Shown here: positions 27,240 through 35,299 of the stretch, piece by piece
How positions within the stretch are numbered: the stretch's first letter is position 1
Layout: every line of letters starts with the position of its first letter
Translations under genes and position numbers: made by a program
Notes under the pieces: model-generated
Told to the model about the DNA's origin: nothing
Seen by the model: only the letters and a program-made list of their open reading frames with translations
Databases searched by the model: none
Assembly: GCA_945883565.1 (NCBI GenBank)
Contig: CAMCXO010000005.1
Coordinates: 62,001-126,000 of the forward strand
Direction: 5' to 3'
Source of the DNA: Chryseobacterium gleum
GTDB lineage: Bacteria; Bacteroidota; Bacteroidia; Flavobacteriales; Schleiferiaceae
DNA: 64,000 nt

Positions 27240-28845
27240 ATCAGGCTATTTCATCATTTTTCTGTTTATTATTCCGCGGTCAGCTTTTGGTCAGTTCGAA
27301 TATCTTCAGTTTAACCATAGTGAGTACCGGAGTATAGAAAGACTTGCACATAAAACGGGAAATGAAAGGCCACATACATCGGTAAGGCCTTTTCGCTCAA
27401 AGGACTTTGCTAGTATTGATTCGCTTAATTCCGTTTATGCTATAAAAGGGAAATTTGAGAATAAATGGCTTTGGAAAAAAGCATTCAATGAACGACTGGT
27501 TGTTGTAGATGTTCCTGGGTTTAGTTGGCGACTAGATCCAATTGTGGATTTTGCGGTTGGAAATGAATCGGGCAGTACCGAAGATAAAACGCTGTACACA
27601 AATACCAGAGGCTTCTTTATGGAAGGACGCATTGGTGAACAGATTAGTTTCGTAAGCAGTTTCAGAGAAAATCAAGCATTACTGCCTTTTTGGGTAAGAG
27701 ATTTTTATTCTAAAAACCGCGTAATACCAGGGCAAGGAATATCTCGAAAATACTCAGGTCCTGGACGCGATTTTTATACGGCTACAGGCATGTTGAGTTA
27801 CACCCCCAGTAATTACTTCAATTTCACTTTTGGTTTTGGAAACAATTTCTTTGGCGAAGGGCATCGTTCGATGCTTTTAAGTGATGTGGCCTTTCCAAAT
27901 ACGTTTTTAAAAATAGAAACCACCGTTTGGCGCATTAAATACATCAATTTATACAATTGGATGAGCGACATTAGGTCAGATGTAATGAATGTCAACGTTT
28001 TCGCTCCTAAATTTAATACAATGCATTATTTAAGCATCAATTTAGGCAAACGTTGGAATTTAAACTTTTTTGAAGCCATCGTTTGGGGCGATAGTTTAGG
28101 TAACAGAGGTTTTGATGTCAACTTTTTAAATCCAATTATTTTCTACAGACCTATAGAATTTGCAGTAGGCTCTTCTGGAGGTAATGCTTTGATGGGCTTT
28201 GGTCTTTCTTACCTTTTAGAGGATAAATGGATGGTTTACGGACAGTTTGCGCTTGATGAGTTTAACTCTAAAGCCATTACCGGTGGCGGAGGAAATTGGA
28301 CAAATAAATTTGCATGGCAACTTGGAACGAAAATGTATGACGCTTTTGGAGTTGAAAAGCTTTTTTTACGCGGAGAATACAATGCAGCACGACCTTATAC
28401 TTTTTCGCATAAAGATGTGCTAACCAATTATGGACATTATAATCAACCTTTAGGACACTTGTGGGGAGCCAATTTTCATGAAGCCATAGTGCAAGTAGCT
28501 TATGATTATAAGCGGTATGGAGCTGAATGGCAATTTATTTATGGTTTACAGGGGAACGATGACCGAGATAATTATTATGGCAGAGGAATTTATACCTCGT
28601 ATGATGAGCGACCATTTGATTTGGGGCACAACATTGCACAATTTAATAGAAGTACGTTGTTATTAAACGAATTCAGGGTTTACTATATGATTAATCCCGC
28701 CATACGATTAAGGGCCGAGCTTGGTTATACCCACAGACAGCTTCGATTTAATAAAGAAATTATTGGCCAATTAGAGAATCAAAATCATTCGGTTATAAGC
28801 TTTGCTGTAAGAACACAGTTGTTTAACCGTTATTACGACTTCTAA
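27232..28845 (+). CDS. Wzi-like capsule assembly outer-membrane protein
   Basis: A 537-residue exported protein with a signal peptide (MPKSGYFIIFLFIIPRSAFG) and a long run of amphipathic beta strands. FTFGFGNNFFGEGHRSMLLSD, FYRPIEFAVGSSGGN-like and RAELGYTHRQLRF blocks resemble the Wzi family, whose 18-strand barrels hold surface polysaccharide. The overlap with the upstream sugar dehydratase by 8 nt and the 8-nt gap to xrtF place it in one operon. Some flavobacterial relatives are named as gliding-motility proteins, so that role remains open. Confidence 0.75.
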   Translation: MPKSGYFIIFLFIIPRSAFGQFEYLQFNHSEYRSIERLAHKTGNERPHTSVRPFRSKDFASIDSLNSVYAIKGKFENKWLWKKAFNERLVVVDVPGFSWRLDPIVDFAVGNESGSTEDKTLYTNTRGFFMEGRIGEQISFVSSFRENQALLPFWVRDFYSKNRVIPGQGISRKYSGPGRDFYTATGMLSYTPSNYFNFTFGFGNNFFGEGHRSMLLSDVAFPNTFLKIETTVWRIKYINLYNWMSDIRSDVMNVNVFAPKFNTMHYLSINLGKRWNLNFFEAIVWGDSLGNRGFDVNFLNPIIFYRPIEFAVGSSGGNALMGFGLSYLLEDKWMVYGQFALDEFNSKAITGGGGNWTNKFAWQLGTKMYDAFGVEKLFLRGEYNAARPYTFSHKDVLTNYGHYNQPLGHLWGANFHEAIVQVAYDYKRYGAEWQFIYGLQGNDDRDNYYGRGIYTSYDERPFDLGHNIAQFNRSTLLLNEFRVYYMINPAIRLRAELGYTHRQLRFNKEIIGQLENQNHSVISFAVRTQLFNRYYDF

Positions 28846-28853
28846 TAAAAGAT

Positions 28854-29438
28854 ATGTGGCAAGAATTTAAACCAACTCTATACTTTTTATTGCGATTTTT
28901 TGGAACCTACATCATTCTTAGTTTAGCATATGGCTTGTACATAAAACATTACGATGAGCAAAGCCCTGCCCTACTCGACCCTTTTACACGGATAATTATA
29001 AACCAAGTAGGCAAGATTTCAAGTTCGTTGGGTTACAAGTCTGAAACCATTCAAAACGACCACTTAAATTATCCAAAATCAGGCTACGAACAAACTTTTG
29101 ATTCACTTTTATTAAACGACAAACGGGCCATTGCCGTGGAGGAAGGTTGTAATGGGCTGAATGTGATGATAATGTTTGTGGCCTTTATATTCGCATTTGG
29201 AGGATGGAAGAGTAGAAACAGTTTATGGTTCCTGCCTTTAGGTTTAATTTTTATCCATTTCAGTAATCTTCTGAGATTGTTTTTGTTGGCATGGCTCAAT
29301 GTTGACCATGATGGACGAATGTTTCATTTCTTTCATAAATACGGGTTTACGGCTGTTATTTATGCATCAGTTTTTCTTTTGTGGTTTGTTTGGGTGAGAA
29401 ACTATGCGAAAAGCCCGAAAGTTGATGTTATCAAATAA
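28854..29438 (+). CDS. xrtF: Exosortase family protein XrtF
   Basis: A 194-residue inner-membrane protein with four or more membrane segments. The exosortase active-site residues are visible: Cys99 in VEEGCNGLNVMI, Arg141 in SNLLRLFLLAW and a histidine in MFHFFHKYGF (His158 or His161). Exosortases process substrates carrying a PEP-CTERM-like C-terminal signal; XrtF is the flavobacterial class. The associated partner gene overlaps its 3' end by 35 nt. No substrate with a plausible C-terminal tripartite signal is evident in the window. Confidence 0.92.
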   Translation: MWQEFKPTLYFLLRFFGTYIILSLAYGLYIKHYDEQSPALLDPFTRIIINQVGKISSSLGYKSETIQNDHLNYPKSGYEQTFDSLLLNDKRAIAVEEGCNGLNVMIMFVAFIFAFGGWKSRNSLWFLPLGLIFIHFSNLLRLFLLAWLNVDHDGRMFHFFHKYGFTAVIYASVFLLWFVWVRNYAKSPKVDVIK

Positions 29439-29886
29439 AGTTCTTCGTTTTTTATTTATGACAATAGGTGTCATAGGTTTATTCTTGACTTATTTTTTTC
29501 AAGATTATCTCAATATTTACGAGGGACTTTTGGGCACAGGACACTGGAAAATGCCCTATACCGGCACCGATTATTTAGATAAAGGCCACGAAAAGGCCTT
29601 TGTGTTTAACAAGATTCTGCGATACTTACTTAATGACCTGTTTTCCATTTCTTTAATACATGGATTCTTCTTGAACAAGTCTTATACTAAGATGGCATTT
29701 GCCTTAATGGGTATTGGTTTGTTTTTCCTTTTACCCATATATTTATACTTATACCTTAGTGCTTTGCCGGGCTTAAGCTCCTTACTTAGCCATTTACATC
29801 GATTAATACTAAATCCAGTGCTTATGATGTTATTAATACCAGCATTGTACTATCAGAATAAATTAAGTGACAAAAAAAGCGAGTGA
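29404..29886 (+). CDS. Exosortase F system-associated membrane protein
   Basis: A 160-residue protein with about four membrane segments and the YFFQDYLNIYEGLL and FNKILRYLLNDLFSI blocks typical of the small protein that is paired with XrtF in Flavobacteriia. It overlaps xrtF by 35 nt and is the last gene of the operon. ATG 29404 and ATG 29425 are both possible starts. Its biochemical role is unknown; the family assignment rests on motifs and on its place beside xrtF. Confidence 0.85.
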   Translation: MRKARKLMLSNKVLRFLFMTIGVIGLFLTYFFQDYLNIYEGLLGTGHWKMPYTGTDYLDKGHEKAFVFNKILRYLLNDLFSISLIHGFFLNKSYTKMAFALMGIGLFFLLPIYLYLYLSALPGLSSLLSHLHRLILNPVLMMLLIPALYYQNKLSDKKSE

Positions 29887-30298
29887 TTCTGTTAGCAACA
29901 TAGAAAAGTGTTATTATCTGGTTTGGATGGTTAAATGTTTTACGTTTTATTGCTGCTAATTTTTGGTGGTGGGTTAAATTGGTCTACATGTTTTTTTTCA
30001 AGCTTGGGCTATTGTATTTCTTCAATTGGTTAGTCTTTAGGGCGCCTCAATCGCCAGCGCCGGTTTTACTACTTTTGGCTTGATTCAAAAAGAACCACCC
30101 GAAACGCGAAGCGTTCAGAACGCGAATACCGCTCAAAAAATAAACACAGTCTTCGCAACTTCTAGGCCTGTTCATCATGTCGTCTGGTCTCCATTGAAGA
30201 ATTGTGGACGAGCGATCTCCTTTGTGCGGTCTTACTAAGCCTCTTCTGCTCTTTACAAACCGCCATGCTGATAGGGCCAGAAGTTTTTCTTTTTAATG
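29887..30298. other. Gene-free region upstream of the 21-bp array
   Basis: About 410 nt without a convincing gene. It holds a GC-richer patch (30039-30130) including the odd string GCGCCTCAATCGCC and a small dyad AACGC-GAA-GCGTT (30098-30110), which read like remnants of a dispersed element. No terminal inverted repeats, transposase fragment or tRNA were found. A weak frame opening at ATG 30265 runs into the repeat array. Confidence 0.5.
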
Positions 30299-30327
30299 TT
30301 GTTATGGCTGTAAGGGATGTATATTTG
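30299..30327 (+). promoter_or_regulatory. Putative promoter in front of the 21-bp repeat array
   Basis: TTG (30299-30301), 18 nt, then TATATTTG (30320-30327), an exact -7 consensus. The predicted start is near 30334, about 36 nt before the first repeat and 23 nt before an ATG at 30357 that opens a frame across the entire array. Confidence 0.5.
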
Positions 30328-30356
30328 GTTTACAATTCATTTAAGGCCAATCTTTT

Positions 30357-30734
30357 ATGTTTTACGTTAGCGCGGGAATGTTTGACCTCGGTACGGGAAA
30401 GTTTGACCACTGCACGGGAATACTTGACCAAAGCGCGGGAATGTTTAACCTCGGCGCGGGAACGTTTGTCTTCGGCACGGGAATACTTGACCAAAGCGCG
30501 GGAATGTTTAACCTCGGCTCGGGAACATTTGACCACGGCGCGGGAATACTTGACCACGGCGAGGGAATACCTGACCACGGCGAGGGAATACCTGACCACG
30601 GCGAGGGAATGCCTGACCACGGCGAGGGAATACCTGACCACGGCGAGGGAATACCTGACCACGGCGAGGGAATGTTAAACCCCGTCGCGGGAATACTTGA
30701 CCACGGCCCGGGAATGTTGGAAGTCGGTGGTTGA
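30357..30734 (+). CDS. Candidate repeat protein encoded by the 21-bp array (uncertain)
   Basis: An ATG-initiated frame of 125 codons that spans all seventeen repeats and stops 6 nt after the last. The product is a chain of heptapeptides such as GMFDLGT, GILDQSA and GIPDHGE, with invariant Gly at position one. For it: a consensus promoter box just upstream, ATG close to the predicted start site, and no stop across the array. Against it: between-unit changes are mostly amino-acid-changing in this frame, while another frame (ARExLTx heptads) shows more synonymous changes. It may be a real low-complexity protein or only a by-product of the repeat. Confidence 0.35.
   Translation: MFYVSAGMFDLGTGKFDHCTGILDQSAGMFNLGAGTFVFGTGILDQSAGMFNLGSGTFDHGAGILDHGEGIPDHGEGIPDHGEGMPDHGEGIPDHGEGIPDHGEGMLNPVAGILDHGPGMLEVGG
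30370..30726. repeat. Tandem array of seventeen 21-bp units
   Basis: Seventeen consecutive units of exactly 21 bp (357 bp) without a single indel, consensus near GCGCGGGAATACTTGACCAC followed by G. Units 10, 11, 13 and 14 are identical. Units 3-5 and 6-8 form a 63-bp higher-order repeat, as do 10-12 and 13-15 in part. GC content (about 60 percent) is far above the surroundings. There are no unique spacers, so it is a minisatellite rather than a CRISPR array. Because 21 is a multiple of 3, reading frames stay open. Confidence 0.95.
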
Positions 30735-31082
30735 AACGCACAACAAAACAGTAAACAAATACCAATGTAAGGATTGCAATTAGCAAACTAACCTGAGAAG
30801 TGGTAAACAAGCATTTACCGACAACATTACCCCCGAAAATGGCAGATAACATACTGCTTTTGGCTCACACATCGATTTCCAACTCTTAAATTAAATTGCT
30901 TGGAATATAGTGGAGTAAAACATGCTTTTCTTCAAAACTATTTAAATGGGTACATTTACAAGACAGAAAGAAGAAATTATGGACTTAATATTTTTGAACG
31001 GTTCATGAACGATGCAGTAGAAAATACCTGGTTCAAAATGTCAATTTTATGAAAACGTATCCTTATTTCAACTAATATTCTT
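30735..31082. other. Gene-free region downstream of the 21-bp array
   Basis: About 350 nt with no supported gene. It contains a 6-bp dyad GGTAAA / TTTACC (30802-30819). A minus-strand frame from ATG 30852, with one hydrophobic segment, reads into the array but ends inside it at 30508. The last 60 nt form the leader of the alpha/beta hydrolase gene. I see no tRNA, IS end or terminator with a T-tract. Confidence 0.5.
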
Positions 31083-31823
31083 ATGCTCAATTATAAAATC
31101 TGCGGGGAAGATAAACAGCCGATGGTTCTGGTACATGGCTTCGTAGGAAGTTTAGATATATGGGATGGCCTTGTCCCATCGCTAACAAGTGCATTTAAAC
31201 TGATTTGTGTTGACTTACCCGGACATGGTAAAAGTCCAGTTTACAGCGATATTCATAGTATGGAATTTATGGCCGCGGAAATCTTAAAAATATTAGACCA
31301 ACATTCCATTGAAAAAATAGTTTTTAGTGGTCATAGTATGGGGGGCTATGTTGGTTTGGCATTCGCCGAGTTATTTCCTGAGAGATTATTAAAGTTGAAT
31401 TTAATCAATTCTACTTGCTTAAGTGATAGTCCTGAGAAGAGAATTAACAGACTTAAAAGTATTTCAATTTTAGAGAGAAATAAAGAAATATATTTAAAAG
31501 CTTTGATAAATGAACTTTTTTCCAAAACAAATCAAGCAGAAGAATCAGCAATAAATTTGGCTTTGCAGATGGCTTTAAACACGTCAAGTTTAGGCATAGC
31601 AGCCGCATTGAGAGGAATGGCAGAACGATCAAATAGAAAACACCTTTTAAAAGGTAAATTGAATTGGAAATGGTTTGCGTCTGAAAACGACCCCGTTTTA
31701 GATCGAGGAGCCCATCAGGAACTTTGGGAAGAAATAGGTACTGATAATGTTTATTTTAGTCGCTATGGACATATGGGACCTTTAGAAGATAAAGGTGAAT
31801 TACTGAAATTTTTACTTAGTTAA
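31083..31823 (+). CDS. Alpha/beta hydrolase (MenH-like)
   Basis: A 246-residue alpha/beta-hydrolase. The oxyanion-hole motif VLVHGFVGS, the nucleophile elbow FSGHSMGGYVG (Ser102) and the late acid and histidine (SENDPVL and YGHMGPLED) complete a catalytic triad. Size and pattern resemble MenH-type or similar small esterases, but no menaquinone genes are adjacent, so the substrate is open. It stands alone between the repeat region and nhaD. Confidence 0.85.
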   Translation: MLNYKICGEDKQPMVLVHGFVGSLDIWDGLVPSLTSAFKLICVDLPGHGKSPVYSDIHSMEFMAAEILKILDQHSIEKIVFSGHSMGGYVGLAFAELFPERLLKLNLINSTCLSDSPEKRINRLKSISILERNKEIYLKALINELFSKTNQAEESAINLALQMALNTSSLGIAAALRGMAERSNRKHLLKGKLNWKWFASENDPVLDRGAHQELWEEIGTDNVYFSRYGHMGPLEDKGELLKFLLS

Positions 31824-31955
31824 ATTTTAGGATATAATCAATCTATTTCTCAAAATGACTTAACGAAGAGGTATTATTGCGATTTGACATTAATTTTTAA
31901 ATTAACATTTACTTATCAGGTTTTTATCTTTTTTTTGCGACCTTAATTTCGTACC

Positions 31956-33338
31956 ATGTATACACTAATGATTGTGGTTTTTGTGCTGGGTTATTTGGCC
32001 ATTGCTTTTGAGCACACTATTCATGTAGACAAAGCTGCCTCAGCCTTAATAACAGGTGTACTTTGCTGGACGCTTTATGTTGTGGGAATGTACGATATAG
32101 TTGATTTGAATTCTATTGACTCTTGGTTTTTAGAAAATCACCACGGCGACACTTCACATACTGTTTTAGAATGGGTTACTCATCATCAACTGTTAGAACA
32201 TGTTTCTGAAATAGCCAGTATACTTTTTTTCTTAATTGGGGCTATGACCATTGTTGAACTTGTGGATTTGAACGGTGGTTTTCGAGTTATTACAGAAAGA
32301 ATTACGACAACCAACAAAGTAAAATTGCTTTGGATAATTGGATTATTAACCTTTTTTCTTTCCGCATTGCTTGACAATTTAACTACCGCCATCGTTATGG
32401 TTTCCCTTTTGCGAAAACTCATAGGCGATAAAAACGATCGTTGGTTTTTTGCCGGAATGGTTGTAATTGCTGCTAATGCTGGCGGGGCATGGTCGCCCAT
32501 TGGCGACGTTACTACCACCATGCTGTGGATAGGTGGGCAGGTTACTACGGCCGCCATCGTTCTCAAAGTTCTTCTGCCTAGTATCGCCTGTTTAGTTGTT
32601 CCAATGGTATATGCAAGCTATAAAATGCGTGGAGGTGAAATTTCTAAACCCACCAAAGTTGTTGGTGGAGGACATGGAGAAGAAGTGAGTGAAAGTGAAA
32701 GGAAAACCCTGTTTTACACTGGTATTTTGGGCTTGTTATTTGTACCAATATTTAAAACCATTACCCATTTACCGCCATTTATGGGCATGATGTTAAGCTT
32801 GGGCGCCATTTGGATTATTTCTGAACGCATTCACAAAAACAAAGAAACTCAGTTAAAGCGCAATTTAACGGTTATTGGAGCGCTTCGTAAAATCGACATG
32901 TCTTCTGTTTTGTTTTTTTTGGGAATCCTGTTGGCAGTAGGCAGTATGCAAAGCGCAGGACAACTTCAAGAATTATCTAAAGGATTGGATGCTACTTTTA
33001 ATACTGAAACAACTTCTGGGGTTTATATTGTTAGTTTAATTATTGGTTTGCTATCGGCGATTGTTGATAATGTGCCTTTAGTGGCGGCTGCGATGGGCAT
33101 GTATCCTATTGAGGCTTCCGGATTTTTTGCAACAGATGGTTTATTTTGGGAATTTCTGGCCTATTGTGCCGGTACAGGTGGAAGCGCCCTTATCATTGGT
33201 TCAGCTGCTGGAGTAGCTGTTATGGGCATAGAAGGGATTGACTTTATGTGGTATTTAAAACGTATTAGTTTGCTGGCCATTTTGGGCTATTTAAGCGGTG
33301 CAGCGGTTTATATTGTACAAGCTACTTTAATGCATTAA
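31956..33338 (+). CDS. nhaD: Na+/H+ antiporter NhaD
   Basis: A 460-residue ion-transporter-superfamily protein with about 11-13 membrane segments. Characteristic stretches are FEHTIHVDKAASALITGV, DNLTTAIVMVSLLRK, ANAGGAWSPIGDVTTTMLW and the second DNVPLVAAAMGMY repeat, with the late GTGGSALIIGSAAGVAVMG. The NhaD family exchanges Na+ or Li+ for H+ and supports alkaline and salt tolerance, which suits a marine or saline lifestyle. It is transcribed on its own. Confidence 0.93.
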   Translation: MYTLMIVVFVLGYLAIAFEHTIHVDKAASALITGVLCWTLYVVGMYDIVDLNSIDSWFLENHHGDTSHTVLEWVTHHQLLEHVSEIASILFFLIGAMTIVELVDLNGGFRVITERITTTNKVKLLWIIGLLTFFLSALLDNLTTAIVMVSLLRKLIGDKNDRWFFAGMVVIAANAGGAWSPIGDVTTTMLWIGGQVTTAAIVLKVLLPSIACLVVPMVYASYKMRGGEISKPTKVVGGGHGEEVSESERKTLFYTGILGLLFVPIFKTITHLPPFMGMMLSLGAIWIISERIHKNKETQLKRNLTVIGALRKIDMSSVLFFLGILLAVGSMQSAGQLQELSKGLDATFNTETTSGVYIVSLIIGLLSAIVDNVPLVAAAMGMYPIEASGFFATDGLFWEFLAYCAGTGGSALIIGSAAGVAVMGIEGIDFMWYLKRISLLAILGYLSGAAVYIVQATLMH

Positions 33339-33429
33339 GAGTCTTGCGATTGTCAATATCTTCTAATTTAGGCGCATACTTGTTGGAAAAAATAGCCGTT
33401 AAATTGTAAGTCAAATACAGCCAAATCTC

Positions 33430-34125
33430 ATGTTGTTACAAATAGAGCAAATGCCGATTGCAAACCCTTCAGAAGCAGTAATGGTTCAAGAAAAAACCTT
33501 GAGTATTTGGAGTCTAATTAGCAGTGGAGGCATAGGCGGGAACATTATAATGCTTTCACTATTCTTGCTTTCGGTTTTGGCTATCTATCTTATAGTAGAG
33601 CGGTATTTACTAATAAAAAAAGCTTCGAGACTAGACGAAAATTTTATGAACCGCATAAAAGAGTGTGTTTTAGAAGGTCGTTTGGACTCTGCAAAATCGC
33701 TATGCCAAGGCAATGAAAGTCCTGTGGCTCGAATGATTGAAAAAGGTATTAATCGGATAGGAAAACCATTGAAAGATATATCGACAGCCATTGAAAATAC
33801 GGGAAAACTAGAGATTTATAAGTTAGAGCAGAATTTAGCCACTTTAGCCACTATTTCCGGTGCAGCTCCTATGATTGGCTTTTTGGGTACGGTTATCGGC
33901 ATGATTTTAGCGTTTCACGAAATGGCCAACGCTGGTGGACAAATTGATGTTGAAATGCTGGCCCAAGGCATATATACCGCCATGACAACAACAGTGGCAG
34001 GCCTTATTGTTGGAATTGTGGCCTATGTAGGTTACAACTTTTTAGTTAATAAAGTAGATAAGGTTGTATACAGTATGGAAGCCAACGCCACTGAATTTTT
34101 GGACCTTTTGAATCAACCCCACTAA
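33430..34125 (+). CDS. exbB: MotA/TolQ/ExbB proton channel family protein
   Basis: A 231-residue inner-membrane protein with three membrane segments (about 30-52, 135-160 and 180-205). The channel signature is clear: LATISGAAPMIGFLGTVIGM and MTTTVAGLIVGIVAYVGYNF. It forms the stator with the next gene, using the proton motive force to drive a TonB- or TolA-like partner. Its stop overlaps the ExbD start by 1 nt. TolQ is an alternative, but no pal or tolB is nearby. Confidence 0.92.
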   Translation: MLLQIEQMPIANPSEAVMVQEKTLSIWSLISSGGIGGNIIMLSLFLLSVLAIYLIVERYLLIKKASRLDENFMNRIKECVLEGRLDSAKSLCQGNESPVARMIEKGINRIGKPLKDISTAIENTGKLEIYKLEQNLATLATISGAAPMIGFLGTVIGMILAFHEMANAGGQIDVEMLAQGIYTAMTTTVAGLIVGIVAYVGYNFLVNKVDKVVYSMEANATEFLDLLNQPH

Positions 34126-34517
34126 TGGAACTGCGAGGTCGAAATAAGGTTAAGGCCGAATTCAGCATGGCGAGCATGACTGATATAGTGTTCTTATTGC
34201 TGATATTCTTCATGCTTACCTCCACTTTGGTAACTACCAATGCCTTAGATATTGTTTTGCCTAAAAGCAAAGCCCAAAGTGTAAAAAAACAAGATGTTAC
34301 TATTACCATTGACAAAGATTTAAGGTTTTTAATCAACAATGTTGAAGTAGATGAAGAGGACATAGAGCGAAGTTTGCTTCGTGAATCGGCAAATTTTGAA
34401 GACGCTGTTATTGTACTTCGAACTGATGAAACTGTGCCAACCGGTTTAACCGTTAAGGTTATGGACATAGCTTATAGAAATCGACTAAAAATGGTTTTGG
34501 CAACTAAACCCAAATGA
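34125..34517 (+). CDS. exbD: ExbD/TolR family biopolymer transport protein
   Basis: A 130-residue protein with a single N-terminal anchor containing the proton-binding aspartate region (MASMTDIVFLLLIFFMLTST) and a periplasmic domain (VTITIDKDLRFLINN, VIVLRTDETVPTGL). It pairs with the ExbB-like channel before it. Overlaps of 1 and 4 nt with both neighbours show a three-gene coupled operon. Confidence 0.92.
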   Translation: MELRGRNKVKAEFSMASMTDIVFLLLIFFMLTSTLVTTNALDIVLPKSKAQSVKKQDVTITIDKDLRFLINNVEVDEEDIERSLLRESANFEDAVIVLRTDETVPTGLTVKVMDIAYRNRLKMVLATKPK

Positions 34518-35299
34518 AGAAATCAGAAAAACAGAATAAACATAAAGCACTGGCTACCACCATTGTGGTTCATGCTTTATTAATAATTCTATTTACTTTT
34601 TTGGGGTTAACTTATTTAGATCCGAAGCCCGAAGAAGGCATCGCCATTAATTTTGGTCAAGTTTCGAACGCAAGCGGTGATGAATTCATCGAAAGCCAAG
34701 AAAATGATCAGAATGACGTAAATAATCAAGCTGTTGAGAGCTCAACTGAAACCTTAGAATCAGAAATTGCAACTCAGGAAACTCAGGAAGCTGTAACAGT
34801 TAATAATAAACCTAAGGATAAAACCAAGAATACAGAGAGCGATAATAAACCTAAAGACCCTGAACGATCTGTAGACTCTCGTTTAAACAACTTAATTAAA
34901 AATAGTGGGCAATCTGGCAATAGCGAAGGAAATACCCAAGGTGGAGGAGATATGGGAAATCCAAAGGGAGACAATAATGCGCCCCATAACGGAAATGGAG
35001 GCTCCGGTAGTGATGGGAATTACATTTTGGGTTCAAGAAAGGCCTTAGAAAAACCTCTGCCAAACTACGATTGTGATGAAGAAGGGCGAGTAGTGGTTCA
35101 CATTTTGGTTAATCGAAGTGGAACGGTTATAAAAGCAGAAGCGGGACGAAACATTCCACAAGGAGCAAAAACCAATACCACAAGTTCTTGCTTAAAAGAA
35201 AGGGCTCGAGTAGCCGCATTGCAAACCAAATGGCAAGCTGATTCTCAGGCTTCTGATTTGCAAGAGGGTTACATTGTTTACAATTTTCAAAAACGCTAA
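34514..35299 (+). CDS. TonB-like energy transducer
   Basis: A 261-residue protein with a cytosolic start, one membrane anchor (about 11-35, ALATTIVVHALLIILFTFLG), a long low-complexity periplasmic spacer rich in Glu, Gln, Asn, Lys and Pro (about 45-165), and a C-terminal domain (about 185-261; DEEGRVVVHILVNRSGTVIKA) similar to TonB_C. The order ExbB, ExbD, TonB-like argues for energy transfer to an outer-membrane receptor. It overlaps folC by 1 nt, a functionally unrelated coupling. Confidence 0.85.
   Translation: MKKSEKQNKHKALATTIVVHALLIILFTFLGLTYLDPKPEEGIAINFGQVSNASGDEFIESQENDQNDVNNQAVESSTETLESEIATQETQEAVTVNNKPKDKTKNTESDNKPKDPERSVDSRLNNLIKNSGQSGNSEGNTQGGGDMGNPKGDNNAPHNGNGGSGSDGNYILGSRKALEKPLPNYDCDEEGRVVVHILVNRSGTVIKAEAGRNIPQGAKTNTTSSCLKERARVAALQTKWQADSQASDLQEGYIVYNFQKR

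Noticed and set aside
30202-30678. A long plus frame starting at TTG 30202 through the repeats as a definite gene
   Set aside because: The start codon is weak, the upstream part has no family features, and the frame stops inside unit 15; it is discussed as a possible decayed frame only.
30370-30726. CRISPR array
   Set aside because: There are no unique spacers between units and no cas genes; it is a direct tandem minisatellite.
30508-30852. Minus-strand frame with one hydrophobic segment running into the repeat array (FPRRGQx heptads)
   Set aside because: It ends inside the array, and units 4 and 7 carry stops (TTTAACC on the plus strand) in this frame, so it covers only part of the repeat. 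No promoter box precedes it.
30802-30852. Integron-type attC site or IS end downstream of the array
   Set aside because: Only a 6-bp dyad is present; no core recombination sites, no integrase and no second copy were found.
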